Shown piece after piece: positions 54,750 through 62,771 of a DNA stretch of 64,000 nucleotides. A program made the position numbers and the translations under genes. The DNA is from Limisphaera sp026417315 (GTDB lineage: Bacteria; Verrucomicrobiota; Verrucomicrobiia; Limisphaerales; Limisphaeraceae): the NCBI RefSeq assembly GCF_049537125.1, contig NZ_JBMVQY010000001.1:1984001-2048000 (forward strand). The letters run 5' to 3'. Each line of letters begins with the position of its first letter. Positions within the stretch are counted from its first letter, which is position 1. Below the pieces are notes generated by a model that ran no database searches, was not told the origin of the DNA, and was given only the letters and a program-made list of their open reading frames with translations.

Positions 54750-56369
54750 ATGACCAAGAAGTGGTCACATGCTCAATGGACCTTTGAGCCCGTGGGGCCC
54801 ATGGGCGGCGCAACTGGAAATGCGTTCGCTAACGTGCTCCAAGCTGCGGGAATAAAGCCGGAGGACGAACTTGCTCGCGAGGCGATCCAGAATTCTTGTG
54901 ACGCTGCGAGGCAGGGAGAGAGGCGGGTACGCGTGGTGTTCCGCATCGTGACGCTCGAGGGTCAGCGCAAAGAGCAATTCCTCGAGGCGCTTTCCCTCCG
55001 TACCGGCATCGGTCCGCGTGTCGGCTCAGTCAGCCTTGCCCCTGACAACTGCTTGGCACAGCCTGAGCGACCGCTTCATTTATTGTTCGTTGAGGATTAC
55101 AGAACCGTGGGATTGAATGGCTCGCCCAACGACCGGCGGTCTCACTTTCACCGACTTCTCTTGTCGGTAGGGGACAGCACGAAAGCTTTCGCGCCAGGGG
55201 GTAGCGGCGGATCCTATGGCTACGGCAAGTCCGCGCTGTCACTCAATTCTCGCCTCCGCACGATAGTCGCGTATACTGCCTTCGACTCAGACGACACAGG
55301 AGCGACGGCACGATTGATGGGCTGCGCCTATTTGGAGGCTCACGAGTTCAAGGGTCAGCACTGGACAGGTCGTGGCTGGTTCGGAGTTCGGCAGCAAGGC
55401 CCTCAGCTTGTCGTGGACCCGCTTCGTGACGACGCGGCCCACGCGTTGGCGGAACGCCTCGGGTTTCGCGGCCGCCGTCGTGGAGCCCACGGAACGTCGA
55501 TTCTCATCGTCGATTCCCACGTTCACGATCCCCAACGTCTTCTCCGTGGGATTGAAGAGTGGTGGTGGCCGCGGCTCTTGGATCAGGAATTGGAAGTAGT
55601 TGTGGAACATGGAGGTGCAGAGTTTTTTCCTCAGCCCAAGCAGCGTGCGGATCTTCTGCCGTTCATCGAATGCTACTCTCTGGCGCTTGGGCGCGCTCAG
55701 GCCGCCGGACCTCACCAAAAGAGCGACAGTTTCCAGCGCCTGCGGGGGTTAGCTCTCGGCGCGTACGGTTTCCAAGTGTTGCCCGACCACCTGCTTCAGG
55801 ACTTCCCAGAAGAGAAGCTCGGTCGCATCGCCTTGATCCGCTCGCCCAAGATGGTGGTGGAATACGCAGAGATGGGAAAAGCGGCACCTCCGACCGTGGG
55901 TGTATTCGTCGCGGCCCCTGAGATCGACGACATCCTGAAACTGTCCGAGCCGCCGAATCATGACCGTTGGGATCCGGAGTCGAGACGTCTCGAGGTCGCG
56001 AAGCCGGACGAGGAAACGGCACGGCTTGTGGTACGCCAGCTTCGCCAGCGGTTGAAGGATCATATGCGGAGGTTTCAAGCGCAGGCAAGCCCACCGATCC
56101 CGCGAGAAAAGCGGCGCCTGCGCCTTTTGGAGAGAGAGCTCGGCGCTCTGTTCCGACCGCAGCTGTGGGGCGATGCCCCAGAAGGCCTGACGGACTTGGT
56201 AGACACCCGCTTTCGCGAGGCACCTGCCTTCCGAGCGTGTTGTGACGCCAGCATCCAAACCTTCTCAACGGTGGCGCCAAGGCTTCGGTTTGACGCAGAA
56301 GAGGATTCGACCGAGACCACCGGTCGTCTACGCGTCCATGTTTTCGACGGTCTCGGTCCGTCAGCGTAA
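54750..56369 (+). CDS. GHKL (MORC/MutL-like) ATPase, defence cassette gene 1
   Basis: 539-aa protein with an N-terminal GHKL ATP-binding fold. The N-box REAIQNSCDA (Glu44, Asn48), a VEDYRTVGLNG strand in the place of the usual DNGxG, and the glycine-rich lid GGSGGSYGYGKSAL (about 149-163) resemble MORC/MutL-type ATPases found in restriction-like loci. The C-terminal 350 residues are unlike known domains, with an Arg/Lys-rich helical end. The start is the ATG at 54750, preceded by AAGG; an earlier Met at 54672 is not supported. First of four genes replacing the hsdR motor. Expected to open or clamp DNA using ATP; inferred. Confidence 0.8.
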   Translation: MTKKWSHAQWTFEPVGPMGGATGNAFANVLQAAGIKPEDELAREAIQNSCDAARQGERRVRVVFRIVTLEGQRKEQFLEALSLRTGIGPRVGSVSLAPDNCLAQPERPLHLLFVEDYRTVGLNGSPNDRRSHFHRLLLSVGDSTKAFAPGGSGGSYGYGKSALSLNSRLRTIVAYTAFDSDDTGATARLMGCAYLEAHEFKGQHWTGRGWFGVRQQGPQLVVDPLRDDAAHALAERLGFRGRRRGAHGTSILIVDSHVHDPQRLLRGIEEWWWPRLLDQELEVVVEHGGAEFFPQPKQRADLLPFIECYSLALGRAQAAGPHQKSDSFQRLRGLALGAYGFQVLPDHLLQDFPEEKLGRIALIRSPKMVVEYAEMGKAAPPTVGVFVAAPEIDDILKLSEPPNHDRWDPESRRLEVAKPDEETARLVVRQLRQRLKDHMRRFQAQASPPIPREKRRLRLLERELGALFRPQLWGDAPEGLTDLVDTRFREAPAFRACCDASIQTFSTVAPRLRFDAEEDSTETTGRLRVHVFDGLGPSA

Positions 56370-56372
56370 GAA

Positions 56373-58217
56373 ATGTTCGAGCCTGCCTACGCATGGGCTG
56401 GGGATGTCGCTACTTTCGTTGCGACTCCAGATGAGGATCTCCTGGGTGCTCTAACGCGTTTCCTAAGGGAGACTGGCGGGCCCCAGTTATTGGCATGGCA
56501 TCGTAGCATCTCTGTCTTACGCGAGCAGTTTCGGACATGCCTCCCCCATGCCGCGAGTTTCGGTCTCGTCCTCGAGTTCGAATTGCCACGGAGCGGAGGT
56601 CGACGGCCGGATTTAATCGTCCTGGAAAACGGTACAGTTCTCGTGGTCGAGTTTAAGAACCGCGTCGAAGTCGAACAGGCCGATCTCGACCAAGTGCTCG
56701 GGTATGTCCGAGATTTGGAGGACTACCACGCGGGCTGCCAAGGCCGGCGGCTAGTACCCGTGGTAATTCCTATCGGTATGCGCGGCGGCCCATTCCAGCG
56801 CAACGGTGTTCGGGTAATACCGCCCTCGATGCTCGGTGATCTGATCCGTGAGTTATGTCCTTTCCCGAGTGGTAAGCCAGCCGATGTGGCTGCGTGGACC
56901 TCTGCGCCTTATTGTCCCCTCCCTTCCCTGGTTGAAGCCGCCAGGCTTCTTTTTGAACGCCAGCCGCTGCCCCGAATTCGGCGTGCGGAGTCCGCGAGGA
57001 TTCCGGAGACAGTTTCATTGGTCGAATCTATCGTAGGCGAAGCCGCACGGCACAATCGCCGAACGCTCGTGCTCGTGTCTGGAGTTCCTGGTTCCGGAAA
57101 AACGCTTCTCGGTCTTCAACTCGTGCACTCGCGCGACCTGGCGCTGCCTGCTGTTTTCGTTTCCGGGAACGGTCCCTTGGTACAGGTGCTTCAGTATGCC
57201 CTGGGCGGTGGCAGAGCCCGGCGCGAGTTTGTGCAAGACCTCCGTTCATTCCTGCGAGACAAACTTATCCGTTCACAGGCACCGTCCCGCGAGCGCGTGG
57301 TCGTGTTCGACGAGGCACAGCGTGCATGGGACCGGGATCGGGTGCTTCTCAAGCACAAGGGGCAGCTCGTTGGCTCGGAGCCAGAACTGCTGGTACGCAT
57401 TGCAGATCGGGGTCCTCATGAGGCGTTCGTTTTAGTGGCTCTGATCGGCGAAGGGCAAGAGATTCACGCCGGCGAAGAGGCGGGTATCGGGCAATGGGTA
57501 GAAGCAGTGTGTGGGTCTTCAGGGTGGCACGTCGTAGCGCCCGAGCACTTGGCACAGCGATTCCGCGCAGCCGGCGTAGAGACTCGGGTTGAATCGATTC
57601 TCAACCTAACGTCGACGCTACGGAGCCATCGGGCGTCTCTAGCGGCGAAATGGGTGGATCTGCTGCTAGCAGGGCAACTCGACGATGCTGCCAACATCGC
57701 GTCCCAACTTCACGAAAGTAAATTCACTTTGTATGTGGCAAGGGATCTCGAAGCACTCCGAGAGTACGTCCGCCATCGGTATGAGTCTGACCCTGCGAAG
57801 CGCTACGGTATCTTGGTCTCCTCTAAATACCGGAACGCAGGGGTGCACGGTATCCAGCCGGTGCAGGCAAGCTACTGGTACTACGGTGAGTGGTACGAAG
57901 AGGGCCCCTCGCATCCGAGGTCAGGGTGCGGCTTAAGAATTGCGGTCACCGAGTTCGGCTGTCAGGGGCTCGAACTCGATTGTCCGATAGTATGTTGGGG
58001 GCCGGACCTGACGTGGTCCGGTGCCGGGTGGGTTGTGCGAGGCTCTAGAAGCCGGCATGTGATGGACCCAGGTCGCCTCCGGAAAAATGCTTACCGTGTA
58101 CTCCTAACTCGCGGAAGAGATGGGCTGTGTGTCTTTGTGCCCCAGGGACCGGATCGTGAAATGGACTTAACCTATGCCGCGCTTCTTCGGGCAGGAGCCC
58201 TTCGGTTTCCCGGATAA
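56373..58217 (+). CDS. PD-(D/E)XK nuclease fused to DUF2075 NTPase
   Basis: 614-aa two-domain protein. Residues about 60-125 are a PD-(D/E)XK-like nuclease: Glu70, Asp80 in RPDLIVL, and EFK (93-95) in VVEFKNR, with a helix QADLDQVLGYVRDL after it. Residues 225-600 are a DUF2075/Schlafen-type SF1-like NTPase: Walker A GVPGSGKT (237-244), Walker B VVVFDEAQ (309-316), and a C-terminal RVLLTRGRDGLCVFVP (motif VI-like Arg). It starts 3 bases after the GHKL gene, so they form one unit. This combination suits a DNA translocase-nuclease effector. Biochemistry is inferred from motifs. Confidence 0.85.
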   Translation: MFEPAYAWAGDVATFVATPDEDLLGALTRFLRETGGPQLLAWHRSISVLREQFRTCLPHAASFGLVLEFELPRSGGRRPDLIVLENGTVLVVEFKNRVEVEQADLDQVLGYVRDLEDYHAGCQGRRLVPVVIPIGMRGGPFQRNGVRVIPPSMLGDLIRELCPFPSGKPADVAAWTSAPYCPLPSLVEAARLLFERQPLPRIRRAESARIPETVSLVESIVGEAARHNRRTLVLVSGVPGSGKTLLGLQLVHSRDLALPAVFVSGNGPLVQVLQYALGGGRARREFVQDLRSFLRDKLIRSQAPSRERVVVFDEAQRAWDRDRVLLKHKGQLVGSEPELLVRIADRGPHEAFVLVALIGEGQEIHAGEEAGIGQWVEAVCGSSGWHVVAPEHLAQRFRAAGVETRVESILNLTSTLRSHRASLAAKWVDLLLAGQLDDAANIASQLHESKFTLYVARDLEALREYVRHRYESDPAKRYGILVSSKYRNAGVHGIQPVQASYWYYGEWYEEGPSHPRSGCGLRIAVTEFGCQGLELDCPIVCWGPDLTWSGAGWVVRGSRSRHVMDPGRLRKNAYRVLLTRGRDGLCVFVPQGPDREMDLTYAALLRAGALRFPG

Positions 58218-58356
58218 GCGCTGTCACCTGGCTTTTTCTTCCGCCGAAGCGCAGCAATCCCTCCAGGCGACTCAACCCCTGTGGCTGCGGAAAGCTTCCA
58301 CGCAGTTCGACTATGGAGCTTGCGTGCGACTCGGCATGGATGTTGGGAAGCAGTGA

Positions 58357-59400
58357 CGCGGTGTCTACTGGATAAAGTGCCGCCCCGGGCGGACGGTTCG
58401 CCCTGACATAGGGAGCACAGTCGACTTCCAGATCGTCGGATGGGGCGAAAGTGCTGTTTTCGCTTACGATCCAGAGCTGGTGCATAGCGCTCTGAAGGAG
58501 GTGAGGGACAGCGTGGACCTCCTCGTCGCCGGTCCACCTTGCGAAGGACATTCGAATCTTAACAATCGCACGCGGCGAGCGGACCCGCGGAACCTGCTTT
58601 ACCTTGACGCGGTCGCGATCGGGATCGCGCTCCGTACCACGGCCATGGTCTTGGAAAACGTCCCGGAGATCCTGAACGACCGTCTGCGTGTCGTGGAGAC
58701 TGCTACTGCCCTGCTCGAAGGGCGGGGATACCGGACGAGTCGAGGTGTGCTTGCGGCTGATGGATTAGGTCTACCGCAAACGCGCAGGCGGTTCTTCTTG
58801 GTGGCTTCCCGCCGAGGCGTGTTGGAGCTCGAAGAAGTGGCACGCTGTCTCGCCAAAGAGGCAACTACGGTCCGATGGGCCATTGAAGACCTTGTGGATG
58901 TGCATGCGGACCCGCTGCTGGACTCGGTTCCCCGGTTGTCGGAAGAGAACAAACGTCGAATTGAATACCTCTTCGAAAACGACCTCTACGAACTACCTAA
59001 TCACATGCGGCCTAGGTGCCATCGCAACGGCCACACGTACCCATCTGTATATGGACGATTGAGGTGGGACGATCGCGCCGGAACTATCACGCCGGGGTTC
59101 GTAACCCCAGGGAGGGGGAGATTCATCCATCCAGCGCGGAAGCGTCCACTGACTCCGAGGGAGGCGGCTCGGCTCCAAGGCTTCCCCGATTGGTTTGACT
59201 TTCGCGCGCCAGACAGGCCCGATCCTGGGAAGCAAGCATTAGCGAAATGGATCGGCGACGCGGTGCCTCCGGTCTTGGGATATGCTGCTGCCCTCTCAGT
59301 GCTGGCTGGGGTGGTAGGAGAGGGGGGTGAAGGATGCCTGGCGAGCCAAAACGTCCTCCGCCTTCCAGCACCGAGCGGTCTCGTATCATGGGGGCAGTGA
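58357..59400 (+). CDS. 5-methylcytosine DNA methyltransferase lacking motif I
   Basis: The catalytic body of a Dcm-type C5 methyltransferase: motif IV GPPCEGHS with the nucleophilic Cys, motif VI VLENVPEI, motif VIII PQTRRRFFLVAS, motif IX TPREAARLQGFPDWF and motif X GDAVPPVLGYAAA, with a target-recognition stretch between VIII and IX. In-frame sequence opens at 58357 after a stop; the only plausible initiator is GTG 58480. Motif I (FxGxGG, the SAM-binding loop) is absent, and upstream frames do not hold it intact, so the gene is probably N-terminally truncated or disabled. It overlaps the Vsr gene by 67 bases. Confidence 0.75.
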   Translation, partial: RGVYWIKCRPGRTVRPDIGSTVDFQIVGWGESAVFAYDPELVHSALKEVRDSVDLLVAGPPCEGHSNLNNRTRRADPRNLLYLDAVAIGIALRTTAMVLENVPEILNDRLRVVETATALLEGRGYRTSRGVLAADGLGLPQTRRRFFLVASRRGVLELEEVARCLAKEATTVRWAIEDLVDVHADPLLDSVPRLSEENKRRIEYLFENDLYELPNHMRPRCHRNGHTYPSVYGRLRWDDRAGTITPGFVTPGRGRFIHPARKRPLTPREAARLQGFPDWFDFRAPDRPDPGKQALAKWIGDAVPPVLGYAAALSVLAGVVGEGGEGCLASQNVLRLPAPSGLVSWGQ

Positions 59401-59783
59401 GGCGGCAGGCCACGGGGCCTGAACGAATGCTACAGTCGGCACTTCGAGCTCTCCGGGTAGGGTTCTCCACAAATTGTGGAGACCTTCCGGGGAGCCCAGA
59501 CATCGTTTTCAGGCGTAGCAGAGTGGCCGTGTTCGTCCACGGTTGCTTCTGGCATCGACACAAAGGCTGTCCTCGGACCACAACGCCGAAATCGAACAAA
59601 TCATACTGGCAGGCGAAATTCCAAGCGAATGTAGCGCGGGACCGCAGGAAGTTGTCCGAGCTTGCACAATTGGGATGGAAGACGATTGTCGTTTGGCAAT
59701 GCGAGATTGAGTCTGACGTGAGGAAAGTCGTCAAAAAAATCATCTCGTGTCTTGGAAAGTCGCCGGGAAGACGAAGTCGCTAG
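59334..59783 (+). CDS. vsr: Vsr-type DNA mismatch endonuclease
   Basis: 149-aa very-short-patch-repair endonuclease, full length. SRIMGAVRRQATGPERMLQSALRALRV is the N-terminal helix; the catalytic Asp is in LPGSPDIVFRR and metal/catalytic residues follow in VFVHGCFWHRHKGCPRTTTPKSN (Cys/His zinc site included), then WKTIVVWQCEI. Vsr nicks T:G mismatches arising from 5mC deamination, so it travels with C5 methyltransferases. GGAG-rich sequence GAGAGGGGGGTGAAGG lies just before the ATG. In related defence loci such Vsr-like nucleases act as the cutting subunit. The partner methyltransferase here looks impaired. Confidence 0.9.
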   Translation: MPGEPKRPPPSSTERSRIMGAVRRQATGPERMLQSALRALRVGFSTNCGDLPGSPDIVFRRSRVAVFVHGCFWHRHKGCPRTTTPKSNKSYWQAKFQANVARDRRKLSELAQLGWKTIVVWQCEIESDVRKVVKKIISCLGKSPGRRSR

Positions 59784-59954
59784 TTGAGGTTTCCACTATC
59801 CGGCGCTCAAGGGTTGTCGAGGATGCTTACGGCGCAGTGGGATTGTCGACCTTGGAAGAGGTGACAGATGCCACACCTGGGAGATCTCTGAGGAGCTGTA
59901 GTTGGGGAATCCTGCGCCTTCTCCCTAGTGGCTCGACAAAGGTGACCACTTGGC

Positions 59955-61283
59955 GCGATCAAGGTCGTCATGACCGGCGCGGCGTCCGAGCCGCCGGACT
60001 GGCAACCCCACATCCGCAACAAACAGCGCCGCGAACGGCTTGCCCAGCGTTTCCGCAACCCGAGCGACTCCTTCAAGATGGTGATCGTGCGCGACATGTG
60101 GCTCACGGGGTTCGACTGCCCGAGTCTTCATACGATGTACATCGACAAGCCGATGCAGGGCCACGGGCTCATGCAAGCCATCGCGCGCGTCAACCGCGTC
60201 TTCCGGGACAAGCCGGGCGGGCTCGTGGTGGACTACCTGGGGCTGGCGAGCGAGCTGAAGGCGGCGCTCAAGACCTACACGGAAAGCGGCGGGAAAGGCG
60301 CGGCGGCATTGGACCAGGACGAGGCCGTGCGCGTCATGCTGGAAAAATACGAAGTTTGTTGCGACCTCTTTCACGGCTTCGACTGGTCGCGCTGGAAAAC
60401 GGGAACGCCCGCGGAGCGGTTGACGTTGATTCCCGCCGCACAGGAACATGTTCTTCAGCAAGCGGACGGCAAGAACCGGCTGCTCGCGGCCGTGCAGGAC
60501 CTTTCGCGCGCCTTTGCCCTGGCCATCCCGCATGAAGAGGCCCTCCGGATCCGCGACGACGTGGCCTTCTTCCAGGCGGTGCGGGCTGCCCTGGCCAGAC
60601 GCGCCCCGGGAGAACCGAAGACCGACGAGGAACTGGACCGGGCCATCCGGCAGATCGTGTCCCGCGCCGTGGCGCCCGCGGGGGTGGTGGATCTCTTCGC
60701 CGCGGCGGGCCTGAAAAAGCCGGACATCTCGATCCTGTCTGAAGAGTTCTTGGCCGAAGTGCGGGGGATGGAGCACAAGAACCTCGCCGTGGAGTTGTTG
60801 CGGAAGCTCCTGACCGGCGAGATCCGGGCGCGCCGACGGAAGAACATCGTGCAGGCCCGTTCGTTTGCCGAACTGCTGGAGCAGGTCCTCCGCCGCTACC
60901 AGAACCGCGCCATCGAGGCGGCGCAGGTCATCGAGGAGTTGATTGCCCTAGCCCGGGAGATGCGCGAGGCGGAGCGACGGGGTGAGAAGCTCGGGCTCAG
61001 CGAAGAGGAGCTGGCCTTCTACGACGCGCTGGGAACCAATGACAGCGCAGTTAAGGTGCTGGGTGACGAGACGCTCCGCGCGATCGCGCGCGAGCTGGTG
61101 CAGACGGTGCCGAACAACGTCACAATCGACTGGACCCTGCGCGAGAATGTGCGAGCTCAGCTGCGCGCATAGGTCAAACGCGTTCTTCGCAAGCACGGCT
61201 ACCCGCCGGACAAGCAGGAAAAGGCGACCCAGACGGTGCTGGAGCAAGCCGAGGTGCTGTCGACAGCCTGGGCGGCGGCGTAG
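59955..61283 (+). pseudogene. hsdR: hsdR 3' fragment with premature stop
   Basis: Continuous HsdR similarity from about 59955 (AIKVVMTGAASEPPDWQPHIRNK): FKMVIVRDMWLTGFDCPSLHTMYIDKPM, then the helicase motif VI GLMQAIARVNRVFRDKPGGLVVDYLG, and the C-terminal helical domain through LREELIALAREM-type sequence. At 61170 an in-frame TAG interrupts after RAQLRA; the normal ending VKRVLRKHGYPPDKQEKATQTVLEQAEVL continues in the same frame to a second stop at 61281. The ATG at 59970 would give a 400-aa protein with no nuclease or Walker A. The 5' counterpart is the fragment at 53657. Confidence 0.85.
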
Positions 61284-61334
61284 AAGCGAAGGACATCGGC
61301 GCTGCGGGTGCGGCCGGGGTCGGGCCAATAAAAT

Positions 61335-61425
61335 TGGCGGAGAGGGGGGGATTCGAACCCCCGATACCCTTTTGGGGTACTCACGCTCTCCAGGCGTGCG
61401 CTTTCAACCACTCAGCCACCTCTCC
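61335..61425 (-). tRNA. tRNA-Ser(GGA), CCA encoded
   Basis: Reading on the minus strand from 61425: acceptor GGAGAGG with CCTCTCC at the 3' end, D-arm TGGCTGAGTGG, anticodon loop CTGGAGA with anticodon GGA (61391-61389), a long serine-type variable arm (TACCCCAAAAGGGTA) and T-loop GGTTCGAATCC, discriminator G and CCA. Its 3' end faces the island, opposite tRNA-Tyr on the left. A small inverted repeat CCAATAAAATTGG just outside (61325-61337) lies by the CCA. Confidence 0.97.
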
Positions 61426-61823
61426 GCTGGTTGTCCCATGCATTCTAAAGCACACTCCGGGCCGCCCGGCAACGTTTTTCCCGGCTCGCTCGGTCGGTGC
61501 GGCGGGGAGGAGGCCCGCGAGAGGAGGCTGCCTCGAAGCCGGATCGGGAGCATCGGCGGCCATGGCCGCCACGTTGGGCGGGTTCCGACGAATGGCAGGG
61601 CCGAGCGGAAGGGACCTTCGAGCCGGGAAAGTGCGGTGGGCGCCCGCGGGCGGCCGAGATGGGGGCGGCCCACGGAGGCGACGCCGGCGTTCGAAGCGGG
61701 AACGGTTGGGTCGCCTCGGCTGTGGATAGCCGCCCCGAGAACGCGGCGGGGGCGGGTGGGTTGTCCGAGGACTGCCGCAGGGGGGACTATTTCGCGGGGG
61801 TCCGGCGCCTGCGAGTGGATTTG

Positions 61824-62305
61824 TCCGCCGACTGCCGTCGGCGGCTACGGGGGCTGGGTAGCCACCGCGGGGACGCGGTGGATGATGAGGCGGCTTGTGG
61901 TGGATGAGGGATCGGTCCGCCGATTGACATCGGCGGCTACTGGACTGGGGTAGTCACCGCCGGCAGGCGGTGGACGAGGGGTTTGCCGGTTGGGGCGATG
62001 GGTCCGCCGACTGACGTCGGCGGCTACGGGTTTGGGCGTGGTAGCCACCGCGGTGACGCGGTGGATCCTCTGAGTTGATCGGCTTCGTTTAAATGCTGGT
62101 CGGTGCCTGCTTTATGGAGGTCCGCCGATTGACATCGGCGGCTACGCCATAAATGGGTCCGCCGGTCGATATCGGCGGCTACGGGAAACGGGGTAGCCAC
62201 CGCCGGCAGGCGGTGGATGATGGGTCGGTCCGTGGGGGGTGATGATTCCGCCGATTGACATCGGGGGCTACGGGTATGGATGCGCCGACTGAAGTCGGCG
62301 CTTAC
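61824..62305. repeat. Array of two alternating palindromic repeat modules
   Basis: Module A, TCCGCCGAYTGACRTCGGCG then GCTAC, occurs at 61824-61848, 61916-61940, 62003-62027, 62121-62145, 62158-62182, 62247-62271 and, more degenerate, 62281-62305. Each folds on CCGCCGA/TCGGCGG. Module B, GTAGCCACCGC...GCGGTGGATGA, occurs at about 61858, 61949, 62040 and 62192, folding on CACCGC/GCGGTG. A and B mostly alternate with 10-40 base spacers of no fixed length. The unit spacing and lack of identical spacers rule out CRISPR. These resemble dispersed intergenic palindromes of this phylum. Confidence 0.75.
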
Positions 62306-62624
62306 GCACCGGCTTCTGGGTGTTCTGCGTGATCTGTGGGCTTTTTTTCCGCGCCCTTGGCGGGCTGGAAGCCCGCGATACGGCAGGTTGGGAACGTGCG
62401 GTACGGGGGCGCCAGGGCTCTGACCCCGCGGGGGGGACTGACCTGCATTTCTGCGCGGCGCGTCGGGACGGCTCCGGGTTCACGGTCCGTGGAGAACGGG
62501 AGATTTGCGCGTGGACAAAGTCGGTCCGACTGGTTTGCAGGGCCGGGCGCGGTCGGGCCGGGGCAGGCGGCGGCCCGAGTCATTCCGCGGTGCGGGTCCG
62601 ACGAATGGCCGAGGAGATTTTTCG

Positions 62625-62654
62625 TTGAACCGGATCGGAGGGGCTGGCTAGGTT
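62625..62654 (+). promoter_or_regulatory. Candidate promoter of the symporter gene
   Basis: TTGAAC (62625-62630), an 18-base spacer and TAGGTT (62649-62654), giving a leader of about 110 bases before the ATG at 62772. Confidence 0.4.
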
Positions 62655-62771
62655 GGCGGCCGTTGTGACGGACGGCCCGGTGTTCCGGGGTGGAGAATCC
62701 CGGACGCGGCAGACGCAGCCGGGACTAGCGAGGCCGTCCACATCCGCGTCCGGCGAACCGGTAGCTGACGT

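Larger units (their letters stand above)
61426..62771. other. Gene-free spacer containing repeat array
   Basis: About 1.35 kb between tRNA-Ser and the symporter gene. It holds the alternating palindromic repeat array (about 61824-62305) and the symporter promoter; the rest (61426-61800, 62306-62624) has no recognised gene. The open frames are translations of the repeats. Confidence 0.6.

Noticed and set aside
58300..58420. Minus-strand peptide containing CAPYVRANRPPG, which looks like methyltransferase motif II surroundings
   Set aside because: It is antisense to the methyltransferase remnant, has no motif I and no extension with family sequence; taken as coincidence.
61824..62305. CRISPR array
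   Set aside because: Repeats are imperfect, spacing is irregular, two different modules alternate, and no cas gene is present.
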